A stretch of DNA of 64,000 nucleotides from Emergomyces orientalis (Eukaryota > Ascomycota > Eurotiomycetes > Onygenales > Ajellomycetaceae). The stretch lies in NCBI GenBank assembly GCA_002110485.1, contig MOWL01000088.1, forward strand, positions 1,736,001-1,800,000, written 5' to 3'. Positions 47,857 through 59,596 of the stretch are shown here, in pieces. The first letter of the stretch is position 1. The number at the start of each line of letters is the position of its first letter. Below the pieces are notes generated by a model. The model saw only the letters and a list, made by a program, of their open reading frames with translations. It made no database searches and had not been told where the DNA came from. A program made the translations under genes and the position numbers.

Positions 47857-50800
47857 TCATTCATCATCGTCATGGTGGTCATGGTAATACCTCTCCTCCT
47901 CTGCGGCCCCTTCCTCTCCCCACGTCCATTCCTGCCCTCTATCCTCCTCTCCCTCTTCATCGTCGTCGTCCTCGTCACCATCATCGAATACAAACCCATT
48001 CTTCTTCTTCTCTTGCTCGGGTTGTGGTTCATGTTGTTGCTGTTGTTGCTGTTGTTTCTGATGGACGTCTCCATCGGCACAGTCACCAGGAGCCTCCCCG
48101 CTTCCCAAATCCGTACCACGGCGCACATGAGCGTGCACTATTCCCGGAAAGATCCCATGTTCAGGTAGAATACCGGAAGTGGTTAAAGGGGTCGTGGGGA
48201 AGGGAGGGGTGAGGTCTTGTGCTTGTGCGAATGAGGCGGGGTTTTGGGTGGTCATTTGGTTCACAGCCTGGGTATTGGACAGGGACGCAGAGCGGATAAT
48301 ATTCATGCCTGGTTTTGCGGATACTGTTTTGGTTCCGGGTTGTGCTTGACCTTGTGCTGGTGCTTGTGGGTGGGGCTGATATGGGGATTGGGAGTAAAGG
48401 TCCGTGCTAGAATGGGAGGTTGGGAATCGAGCGACAGCTGTGGGGACATTATGGGCTGAAGGGTTTGGTTGCTGGGCGGGCATTGTTGGGCGTGGGAGGA
48501 AGGAATCGGGTATTTGGCCTATCACGATGTCCATTCAGTGAGTGTCTGCGAAAGACGCTATGAGACGGGGACCGGGAAGGTTGGGTTTACCTAGCGGAGC
48601 TGCGGGGGATGTCAAAGAAGCCTGTGATTGTGATGCTGGTCGCATTCCCGGAATGGATAACGAAGCTGAGGAGTATCTTTCGATTCTGGCGCAAAGTGCC
48701 TTGTTAGTGATTATGTGGTTGGAAAGTTTCCATCCATCAAAATTAAAACGAGATTTTTGAGGAGGAAAACTTACAGGGACAGCTCTCCCAACAGTGTCTC
48801 ATGTCTAAATTGCTCGCGAATATCTGGTACATTACTCTTTGCCATGTTATTACCCTCCACCCCCGGTCGATGGCAAGTTGGGCCCAGCCATCGATGCTTG
48901 AGGGAGAGCTCGAATCCACATTGATCAACAGAATGTTTTGCCAACTCACACATGTCCACAGCGCTAAATTTGTATATCTGAGCGGCAACAGAATATTCCT
49001 CAATCAGCGGCTCTTTGGTGAAAGCAAACTGCAACGGATCATCAGTCGATAAGGATATGTTCAACCCCCGCCTGAAGAAGCTGGCACACGGATTCTTGTC
49101 GTAAGTAAGGAACAGAGCATTGTTACTCAATGGCGACATCGCAATGCCAATTTGATCCAGGTAATATAAGTACTGAAGCAACGGTACCTTGCGCAGCAGG
49201 ATGCCATGGCTTATTCCATAGCAGCAGAGCACTGCAGCGGCCAAATGATCTGGATCGCCCGCTTCGCCACAGTGAGGCCGTAGCACGAAGGTGTTGAATC
49301 CGCGATGCTTTCGCCAGTTATTCACCGAAGTCATGTTGGCAAACATAACATAGATCCAATAACTATAAGGTGGGTTCTGCTTGGTATTCCACTGTTTTGG
49401 AATTGGGAACTTGCGGTACAACCGACGCTCCGGCTTGCTTTCATCGTCAACACTGTCAAAGCCAACCACACGTTGTAAGAAAATATGCAGCTTCGGATGA
49501 CTCGACGGGTCTTTCGTCACTTCGAACAAAGGCTGGAAGACATTTTTGATAACTTGTTCGAAGTTTTCCATCATACCACTAGACTTATAAACATCATAGA
49601 GCCGGGGGATTTGAATCAACCAACGGATATTCGGGGAAAAGAGCTTGTTGTCAACTACCCAAGCGGCTAGCTTGTCCCATTCATCCAGGGATCTCCCGTA
49701 AATAGATATACGCCACTCAGCCATCTGGTATTTACTAGATTCCAGGTCCGAGATTACTTCTTTGGTGATCTCGGCGAGATATCGTCCTTTGATGAAATTA
49801 TCGGTTTTGAGGAAGATCTCTCGCAAACGCGACTCTCCGACGGGGTTGTATTTCAGATTGAATTTGTCAAACCGGTGGAATGAATCCTTATGTGCCTATA
49901 ATGTATAATTGTGATGAGTCGACAGTCAGCGCTTGCCTCCAGAAGACAAAGCGGAGAATAGAACTTACGTGCATGTCAAGAGTATCAATGCTGAGATCAT
50001 AAGCCGTCAGGTTGATACTTTCAAACACCTCCTGCAATGTCAAGTGCTTGCCGTCTCTGTATAGAACTACCTCATCGGGCGACTTCTTAATCTTGCTCTT
50101 GATGAAGCGCAGAAGATGTTTCTGGTTCATGCAAGCGGAATGGTGGACGTGAGTATCGACTTTCCTAACATTGTAAAAATCCCTATGAGGTACCTTTTTA
50201 CTATCCGCCATCTCCTGGTACTCGTTGAGGAGGACATGAAGCTGGAATTTGCCTTCCAAGTAGCTTAGCCGCTTGAAAGCGAAGCTCTTAGTTGGGCCAT
50301 CAGTGGACACCTCAGTGATCGTATCCAAATCCATATAGAACTCTCGAAGAGACGGAACATGGACAATAGGCTGTTTCAGTTTGCAAGCTTCTTCAGTCTC
50401 ATAAACTTGGTATACGCTGTTTTCGTCAAGTTCAAACGTCATTTGCGACGCTTCAGGTACTGGCAACAGATCCTCCAAGTAAAAGTCTTCGCCGATATCC
50501 TGGCCAAGTTTCCGCTTCCTGCGGGCAGGGGATGGAGGAACAGGTTCACTTCCGGAATTAATCGGAGTGCGTTGTGCGCCACTCATCACCATACTATTCG
50601 ACATGCTTCCAGTCCCAGGAGGATATGCATCCTCATCCCATGCCGGTTCAGGTGGAGGGGGGTATATATTCCAACCCGGCTCGTCTCGCGGGTTATCTGA
50701 AGGTCTCTGCAATGAGAGTCGAATATATCTATGTCTCATATCCAGAAGTCCTTGGATCTTCTGGCAAATAATGCGCAGTTCAGTTGTAATTGCATCATCG

Positions 50801-51564
50801 CTAGTCGCAAACCCGCCAGGGCCTTGGCCAGTTCCAATTCCGGCCCCAACTCCGGCCGCAGTCCCAGCCCCAAGCCCCCCTTCCGCAGAAGGGACAGGTG
50901 ATCTGTACTCGTAAGATGTCGAGGGTTGAGGGGTAGGGTTTCGAGCATATCGGTCCAGAGTCGTGAAACCGTCAGTGGGTTTACGCTGAGCAACCGAGGA
51001 GGACTGGGGGGGTATAACGGGGCTGTACCCGGAACGCGTTTCTGGGACAGAAGGCTGACCATGTGCCGATGGCGCGTACCCTTGGCTGCTCATCCGCGAT
51101 GTTATGCTTGCTGGCCTGCTCAGGGATTCACCCTCTCCAGCCGGCATGATAGGCATGGTCGTTGATCGGGAAGACAAAACGGGGCTCTGGGGGCTTTCGC
51201 CGTCCGCATATTTCGACTCGAGTTGATGTCGCTGGTAGAATAGCTTCGATTCCGCATGGCTCAGAGACTTTTCGTACGCATAGTCATACGTGGCTGTCCT
51301 CCGTTGCCTGTCGCGGGCAAGCATGGTTTGTGCCACATTGCTAGACAATGAACTGTCGTCGCGCGTTCCGTCCATCTCTTCATTTAATTGTTGGTTCCCT
51401 AGTAGATCGGATTCTGCTCTAGAATCAGAATCAGGGTTTCTTGCGGTATCGTCGTTGGGATTAGGTCCAGCGCCATTCGGCTGGACACGGTTTTCGACAA
51501 AATCACGCGCCTGGGGCTCTGGATGATGGGGAAGCGCAGGCTGTGGCCTCCGTTGTTCAGCCAT
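47857..51564 (-). CDS. amd1: AMP deaminase with long N- and C-terminal extensions
   Basis: Four exons (51564-49969, 49895-48775, 48685-48591, 48518-47857) give 1157 aa, closing exactly. The enzyme hydrolyses AMP to IMP and ammonia in purine salvage. Catalytic features: the metal-binding VDTHVHHSACMNQKHLLRF (about residue 475), FHRFDKFNLKYNP across intron 1, RPHCGEAGDPDHLAAAVL, GIAMSPLSNNALFLTYDKNP, and LNISLSTDDPLQFAFTKEPL with the proton-relay aspartates. The first 260 residues are Pro/Ser-rich, as in fungal homologues. After EQFRHETLLGELSLIERY, two more exons add about 250 residues of disordered tail with a Q8 tract and acidic runs (DDGDEDDDDEEGEEDRG) ending in His/Asp repeats. The exon 3 acceptor (CGCCAG) was chosen because it alone restores LSLIERYSSASLS. 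Confidence 0.94.
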
Positions 51565-53185
51565 AAACTCAAGAAATAGCTTAAATCTAGAACATGAATA
51601 TCAGTGTCTGAATACTTACCCTCTTGCCAATGATCAGCAGCAAGAAATTGACGGGGTGGGCCGCAAAGAGAAGCTCACCTGGTGGTTGAGGCAAGTTGAA
51701 GAGCAAGCTGGAGAAGCACAACAGAACACCAAAACAAGAATGCTAGAGAGCAAAGAAGGTGAAGAACAAAACAGACTGTAAATAATCATAAACTTGAAGA
51801 CACCAAGAATATAAAGCAAAGAAGAGAGTGAGAGTGAAGACGAGAGGAGGGAGAGGCAAGGGAGAGAAGAGAAGAGTCCAACATTACGTTGGGTGACGAA
51901 AGGAAGCTGGAGGTTGTTGGGTGCTGGCGCATAAAGTTTATTCCCGCCGGAGCTTTCCAGCCAATATGAGCATCGCATTCAACAGCGTTACATTCCACTC
52001 AGCACCCGCGTTTACCTTGCAGTGACTCATTTTGAAGAATATGGTAATTGAGGCAAAGGAAGTTCCTTGAATGAAGCCTTCTCCTAGTTTACAGTATTTT
52101 TCTAAGAAAACCCCTTATGAATCTTGAGATAGAACAGCTTCAACAAACTATCTTTCCTTTCTAAACTGACATCATTTTCCGCCAACTATTCTAAATGATA
52201 ATAATCATTCATGTTTAAAGTGAAAATGACATAAAATTAAAGCCGTGTACAGTAACATATATTTAATATTACAAAAAAACTTCAAATATTAGAGCTAGTA
52301 TGATGACGGGCACATGAACAGAGAGGAAGCGAGTGAGAGCTGATCAATGCTTACACAGACAGTTAATAAAAACCACATGAAATCATACAACAAAACAAAA
52401 CAAGAGGCTGTTTTCTTTTCCTGTCATAAGAAATACATAAACTGGTAGGACAAACAGGCAGACAAATATATATCTCTCACATAATGATGGAGTTTGGCTA
52501 CCGTTTACAGCCGGTTTGAGCCTCACAAGGCTTGGAAAACTGGAAACGCCCGTTTTTGTTTTCCCAATTAATATATTTTGGCAGACGAAGAAGAAAGAAA
52601 AAGAGAAAAAAATGAAAAGGAAAAAGGAAAAGGAGAAATCCAGGGATTTCCGCTGCAAGATATCTTAGGGATAAACAACAAGAAAGAAGATGTAGGTGTG
52701 ACAGGAATTTTAACACCAAAAAAACCGACCTAGAAAAAAACAAATAAAATCAGGAGGTACCCGATTAAAAAGTCAAAAACTTGAAACGGTTCAGGCTGGA
52801 AGTTTCCACCACAAAAAGTGACAAGCTTCCAGAGACGGTAGCGGAAAATGTGTGGGAATGGACGCACAGAGAAAAGAAAACTAAGAGTAAAGATATCGTA
52901 AAGATAAAGTAACAGTAAAGATAAGAGTTCCTCCCGGCTGAATGAGAGAAAGGAAGAAGAGATGAAAACTATTTTCCTTGTAGAATTGAGTCCTGCAGTA
53001 ATTTTACTGGCAGAGAGAAAATAAAAATAAAACAAGTTGACAGGTGTGTTGAAAAAAAAACACGCGGTGATGTTATATTAACATCTGAAATCCTCCCCTT
53101 TTTGTTGAAGCCAACACGAAGATAGCACCATGAACATGATAATAGAAATAGGATCGCCAAGAGACGCAACAAGAGAGCCACCTTG
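51565..53185. other. Intergenic region upstream of AMP deaminase
   Basis: The first 400 bases are GA-rich on the plus strand (CT-rich on the transcribed strand), a typical long fungal leader for the AMP deaminase gene. The remaining part is the 3' flank of the F-box gene. Reverse-strand frames at 51634-51998 and 52383-53253 are Ser/Phe/Leu-rich translations of CT-rich DNA and are not believed. Confidence 0.55.
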
Positions 53186-56100
53186 TTAACGATATCGGGA
53201 ATGGCGCGGCAGTGTGCTGCTAGCGCCGTGGATGTTTGGAGAAACTGTCTCACCGGGGTAATACTGGCTGTGAGGTTCTACTAACCCGTGTTGTCGCGGG
53301 TAGTCTACTTCGTAATCGACATATTCCTTCGGTACTTCTCGCTGTACGGGCCGTTCTATGTAATACGCACCGCTGTTTTGGTGTTCGCGTGCGCCAACTC
53401 TAACGGGAATATATTCGACAGTACCGTCGTAGGGTGGTTCCACATATCTCGGCTCTTCCACATACTGATAGGTTCCACGAGGGGGAAGACGAGTGTACGC
53501 GACGGTTTGGTCTGCCGGGCCTCTGTCAAGGTATGGATCCGGTGAGTGGGTGGTATAGACGGGACGTTGGCGAGCTCTGGGTGGCATAGGGCTGCGGTCG
53601 CGATAGTACGTAGGTTCAACGGGAAGCGGATCACGGACAATTGGAGAACGGGAACGCGGTCGGTGAGAACCATGTCTTTGCGCTTCATATCTGTCAAACC
53701 TGCTGTGGGGGCGTCTTGGTTGGTGATCAGATTGGTGCCGAGGTTCTGAGAACCCCATGGGCTTTCTTCCACGACGGATATCGGCAGGTTCTGGAGACCG
53801 CTCCTCACCATGCCTAGAGGAAGCATAATGTTCATGTTTGAGTTCGTAGTCGCGGAACCCTCCAATCGCAGGGCTTTTGGGCCTATTCCAACCGCCCTGT
53901 TGTTTGCTATGAGTCGGGGTTCCTGAAACACTACTTTCCGCTGTGCCACCAGAGCCTCCATCAACGCGCCAACGTCGATCATCAGGTTCTGGCGCGTCAA
54001 GCCATTTGCCCCTTGGGCCTTCATCTACCCTACGTTCAGAACCCCGAGATACCGCCTTGTATTCTTCGTTTTCTTGGCCAGGAACGAAGCTGCTCAAGAA
54101 TCGTTCTGCATCTGTCATGTTTTCACGTAGGGCGGTATCCGTCGGAGGGCAATGTTCTTGTGGATGGCTTGCTTCCTCGACTTCGCCATCTTCCGAAACG
54201 TTCCTCACTGGTGTTGCGTTTTTCTTGGATTCACTTGGTGGCCCAGCAGTTAGAGAACCGCTCACAGCGGATTGGGGATAGTCGAACTTGGATGGGCGAT
54301 CCCTATATTGAGCGGGTGGGTTTGAAGGAGGTCTAGCGGTATGGGGTTGATGGCGATCAGCGTAAGGATGACCTTTCGTACGATCCACATCATGAGGTTG
54401 GCCTCGGTGAAATTTCGCGCTACGAGGGCCTCGATTGCTATGGGTCTGATCTTGCGCTCGCAGGCTATGGGTCCGGTCTTTGGCAGGAACCGTGAATGGT
54501 GGATTTTGCCTAGGCCTGCGGGTATCTACTCGGCCATATTGGTCCCTTATTGGTTCAACGAAAGCAGGCCTATGTGGATCATATTCATCGTCTTTGGGTG
54601 GATCCGGGGGTTTATTGTTATCAGTGGCAGGCGATTCCACAAATCTAGGGAAGTCATCAACTGCAACTTCAAGACCATGATTCGGGTTTGACAAAGTCGC
54701 CTTGGTATCAGTTGCCTTGTGTTCCACAAATTTGGGGCGTGTATTGGCGCGAAATGGGCGATTAGCCTTTTTGGAGTCGCGTGGCTCCGGCCGTCTTCTG
54801 TCACCCAGGTTTGAAGCTGGGGTATGGCTGGTGGATGGGGCCTGTTGAAAGACCCAGGGGAAAGCTGGCGACACTAGTTGCATTTTGGCGTCATCCATAC
54901 CAGGGGCATCAACCAATTCAGAAACAGTTTGATTGTCTGGCACGAGTAACATGTCATATTGCCATTCCAGCCGTGGTGGTTCGGGCCCGGAATGTGGAGC
55001 AATTGATTTGTTACGATCAATATGCATGGACTGGAAATGACTAACTAGAGCTGGAAGTGTATACATCTTGCGGTCGGTTCGACCTGCGTCGTGGTGATGC
55101 TGTCTTCCAGAAATCTCAGAATCGCTGCAAGCTTTGCATACCAACCCGCTGAGGTTTTTTATTGGTCGCATTTGAGCATGGTTGTTTAACCCATCGGCGA
55201 AAAGGGTCAAAGGTGGTTCGCTACCAAATCTTTCCACGAACCGAGACACAACATGGTGTATGAGGACATGAGCCCGGACATTATGCGGCAAGTCCTTAAT
55301 GCCTGAGGTTCCATTCCAGGTGTTGCGAGCATTCTTGGCTATATCATCGAGCTGGACTTGGTACATTCCAAAGGCTTGGCTATTGGGATTTGAATTCTGT
55401 CCTGGAGCTCCACCTCTTCTTGGCGGATGGGAGTTACTAGGATAAGGAGCACCATAAGTTGGTTGTCCCGAAGCTGGGGGTGGGTATGGGGGTGGTTGGT
55501 ATGGCTGGGGCGTTCTTGAATCGGACGCCGGCGGGTACGGTGGCGGATAAGCTTGTCCTGGATAGGGCGAGCCATATACTGGATTCGGAGGCTGAGGTGC
55601 CCCGTATGGGTCGTAAACTCCGCTGGGGGTATAACCGGGTTGGGGTGGTGAAAATGCAAAATTTGCTGGCTGGTTTGGGTAAAATGGAGGAGCAGGAGAT
55701 GGTGGTCGATAAGGGCCTGATCCATAAGCGTATGGAGTTCCAAATGGAGTGCGATTATAAGGTCCAGGTGAGGGTTGTGGATAGACTGGACCTCCATCCG
55801 GTGGGTGATGATGTCCCTGATCTGGACCAGAAATATACATGGGACCGTGGGGCTGGTTGGGATAACCAAGATTATGCCCCACGATCGGACGGGGCATTGC
55901 ATAAAAAAGAGCTTTAGCGGCAGTAGGATTGGGGTGGAAAGGGGAATGTTCAGGCCATTCAGCTCGCCAGTGAACGACGACACTGCCTAAGCTGAGAACA
56001 TTAGTGTGTTTGGCAGCATAATGCTGGATTACGCCCTCAAAACCATAAAATTTGGTATTTGTTTCGCAGCCATTGCCGTTGCAGAGGAATAGTTCTTTTT

Positions 56101-58429
56101 GAAACGGCTCTGTTAGTGGTTTGATCTTGGTATCAAATATGAATTTCATGTTTTCAAGTATAAGTTTGCGCGTTGGTGGAGCTCCAGGAGGATCCTCTGG
56201 AATGGGTTTTCCCGTGTTACGGGCGAGGGCGTCTTCTTGAGCTAGTTCTCTACAGAACTTGTCCTTGACGTAAATAAGGACATCGGCTGCGAATTTCGCG
56301 CTTTTTTCTTTAGTAACTGAATCGCCGCCACGCCATCCTTCGCGAATTATTTCATCCGCGTATGAGGCCATACGGTCTCGTATAGGCTTCTGGGCCTCAT
56401 CCCATTCTCTGTCCAGCTGCTCTTTGGCCTCTTTGAATTGTGCGTCTTGCTGCCGACGCTCCTCGGACTTGGCCTGAAGAAGTTGGTCCTGCTTGACCCT
56501 GTCACGCTCTCGACGTTCAGCAACATCCCGCTGTGAGAGTAAGCGAGGCTTCAAAATATCCCAGTCACGGTCGGTAAAAGGGTGTGGAATTTGGATAGCA
56601 GCTGAAAACGAATCCATGTGACTCAGAACAGCAGAAGTTAATGGGGGCACAAGGTCCAGACAGCGTCGCTCTATTTCGGCTTTGCGACTTGCCTTCGCTT
56701 CGTTTACTTCCCGGAGGCTACGTTCTGTGCGTGTGTGATGCGCGGAGCTCGAGGAAGGTAAAGGTTGACTTGAATCGCGACTCAATGGACGTGGAGGAAG
56801 TTTGGAGCCTGGAGGATTACTTTAGTACAAATGTTCAGGGGTTGCTAATAAACGGAAATTCAAAACAGGAACGCTAAAGGGGAAAAGAAAGAACATGTGT
56901 GAAAATAAACGTCGTTCGGAGCGAAATTAAGTTAGCCACCAGCCTTGGAATGCTTACCAGAAGTACTTGAAAGAGTAGCAGGGCTGCGTTGGCCGTTGGT
57001 AGCTCTATCATTGGTGAGTGGAGTAGAATTCCCGGAATGTCCAGAAGTGGTATCAACAGACTGATTCTTTGCACCCAAGTCCATGGAAGACAATCGCAAA
57101 GAGGCTTCGTTGTGGTTAAGACGGGTAGCTCGAATGGATCGAAGACCCCCTGATGCTTCCCATTGTTCCCAGCGGGCAGCATCAGCAAGTTTGTCCTTGC
57201 CATTGCCTTCAAGGCCTTTGATCCACTCCTCAGTTGCGGCAGCGCCAAGTGATTTGACCTCCTCAAACTTACGCCTCATGTCATCGACATGAGCTTTGTA
57301 AAAATGTTTAGTCAATACCATATCGCCTGGGGGTTGATTGTTGCGCAAAGTTAATGAGGAAGCAAAATGAATCGAATGGGTAAAAAATGCGAACGGGAGT
57401 GATGGGATTAGCATAGACGGTAGACTAGAAGAGAACAAAAGATCCAATTCCTAAGTATCGAGTTAGTTGGCCGAACCAAAAATAAATATGAGGGTAAGGT
57501 AGAGGAACCTTTTCAGATTTGACCTTTATACATTCTCCGCAGGATCGAATCCCGAAAGGCCAGATAATACGGACTCCATCAGGGCCTGGACCGGCTTCCC
57601 ATATTGTACTATCTGATGAGGGTGAACAAGAACTGGGCTTTCCACAAAACTGGCAATTGCTTCCATAGATAAGCTTCCACATTTCCAACTCCGTCAGGAA
57701 CGACATTGGGCGTGGCATCCCCGGATGAAACGCTCTGCGAGAAACAGACCATATGGAATTAGGGTTTAGATATTTCAATAATCCTGGGGTTTGAAAAACA
57801 ACTGGTACCTCCGCCTCACTTGGGGTGAGAAGGGACCTGAATGTCTTGTTCACACACAAAATGCGACCCAGTGAGGTAGGGGGAAGAAATGTAAAGATAT
57901 GCTGCCATATTTCTCCAGGTAACATATATCCAAAAGACATTGTTCCCCAAGGGTGCATCTTCTCCTTGGGAGGAGCATATGGACCACTCAGTTCGTTAGA
58001 TTTCAAACGTTTGTAACTGTCCTGAGGAAATGCCGTTGCCTTTGACTCGTGAAAAGGGGCCATACTAGGCAGACCACCACGTCTCTGGAGAGTTTCAATA
58101 GAATATTCGCTGGAGTCCAGGGGCATATCTAAGTCATCTGTCGGCCGCTTTCGTTTCCGAATCTGGTTGATATGGGCATTATTATGATTGTCTTGTTGCT
58201 CACTAGGAAAGCGGTTAAGGGTTGTGAGACTCGTGGTGTCTGTATCAGAGGCATGATCAATCGCTACATCAGGATCCGGGGGGTGTTGCTGAAAACTAGT
58301 AGAAGCATTCAAATCAACCGCTGGGCCATTGGATTGCCGATGTGGATGGGTTTGCTCCACAGAGACATCGGATGTGTAAGGATCAAACGAAGACACGTTA
58401 CTGTCGGGTGAGGAAGTAATTTCTGGCAT
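53186..58429 (-). CDS. Very large F-box protein (1678 aa) with C-terminal DUF7892-like region
   Basis: Three exons (58429-57509, 57450-56958, 56808-53186) close to 1678 aa. Residues about 175-215 form an F-box (LPGEIWQHIFTFLPPTSLGR, ILCVNKTFRSLL), implying a substrate adaptor of an SCF ubiquitin ligase. A four-cysteine pair cluster (CQFCGK ... CGECIK) follows. Across intron 1 the family segment ELDLLFSSSLPSMLIPSLPF and then TKHFYKAHVDDMRRKFEEVK, AAATEEWIKGLEGNGKDKL read through. Exon 3 carries a coiled-coil (DRVKQDQLLQAKSEERRQQD), a C...C...HYAAKH finger-like motif near 720-745, a Pro/Tyr-rich stretch, a second CKAC...HFQSMH motif near 1050, and a long charged disordered C-terminus ending RHSRYR. 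The intron 1 donor is weak (GTTCCT) but frame, branch site CTAAC and motif continuity support it. Frames that look like separate genes here are exons of this one. Confidence 0.85.
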
Positions 58430-59596
58430 GGTTACCAACAACACCTGCGGTGCAGGTACGACTGGCAGAACAAAAAGAAATGCGAAGAGGGATCAAAACA
58501 ATCACGCTCCAAGGTAGCTTATGTCCTTGAACAGGGAGAGGAAGCGTAGAAATACAGACGCTCAGAGGTGAATCAAGCAGACACAACAGGAGAAAAGGTC
58601 CATTTGGAATCACCGGGAGCCGAAAAAAGTATTAAGAGGAAAGACCAATCCAAGTATACGCGTTCGCCGGTCCAAGGACACTTGGATAGATCCTCGGTGG
58701 GAGGCGGTTAGCCAGAGAGGGGGAAGGGAACTAAAATCAAAAAAACACGAACTGGTGAACTGGCAAACGAAGGACCACTTTTGAAAGAGAACCAGAGAAA
58801 CGTTAGATGGGACGACAAGGCAAGAAAAGAAACGCACAGTCGCAAAAGGGCGCCTCGAGGAATAAAATGCAAAAGGCGAGGAGATCACAGCTCGAATGAT
58901 GGCGAGATGTGATTCTCTAGAAATACACAGAGACGAAGAGACGAGCGACAAGAGCGAGAGCAAAAACGAAAATTGTATCGAAGATGGTCTATGAAAAAGG
59001 TGTACAAAAATCGGACCAGAGCGCGCAAGAGAACACAGAATAGGCAATAAATGTAGCTGGCAGCCACGCTACATACACTTGGGAATAAGATATTCGGATA
59101 AAATATGATGACTATGGATGCTGAGTGCTCTGCATGATAAGGATGGTAGCTGTGATGGCGTACGGGAGGGTGGGATGGCGGGTGGTTGTTGGCGATCGTG
59201 GTGAGCGCAGCAATCGAGATGGAACCAGGAAGAGAAACGAGAGACCAAATTGTGAGGAGGCTGAAAATAATTCCCCAAAACGGACAAGTTCGGGGCGGGG
59301 TTTGTCCGACAACGCCTCACTTTGACAGCCAATCAAAACGCCAGTCAGGCATCAGATAAATATGATCACGTGACAGCACTGTGAAGATGTTGGAGCCCTA
59401 GGCTTCCCTAGTACGGACTAGCGCACCGCACACTGTATATTACCCACTAGATAGCCAACATGCAACAACTCAGACGTCCAACAGAAGAACACTGTGGGAT
59501 GGTTGATCTTGTTGGGTGTACGCCGCTTCCCGCGTGGTTGCCCGGGCATTCACCCCACCGCACGTGATCTTCTGTATATATCTTAGCTAGTGAGCG
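58430..59596. other. Upstream region of the F-box gene; edge of the AT-rich block
   Basis: Probable promoter and long leader of the F-box gene (-). Contains a CCAAT box on the plus strand near 59330 and CACGTGA sites at 59367 and 59561. Reverse-strand frames (58610-59067, 59069-59336) overlap in two frames and have no motif. The composition is normal until about 59596, where CpG dinucleotides abruptly disappear. Confidence 0.55.

Noticed and set aside
47857..48534. Apparent separate Gln/Asp-rich gene starting at the ATG at 48534
   Set aside because: A TAG acceptor at 48519-48520 and phase 1 closure join it to the AMP deaminase catalytic exons, so it is the last exon.
56932..57447. Apparent separate 171-codon gene
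   Set aside because: It is exon 2 of the large F-box gene; frame and family motifs continue across both junctions.
58610..59336. Reverse-strand frames up to 145 codons upstream of the F-box gene
   Set aside because: Overlapping frames rich in Ser/Phe/Arg in CT-rich leader DNA, with no motif and mostly non-ATG starts.
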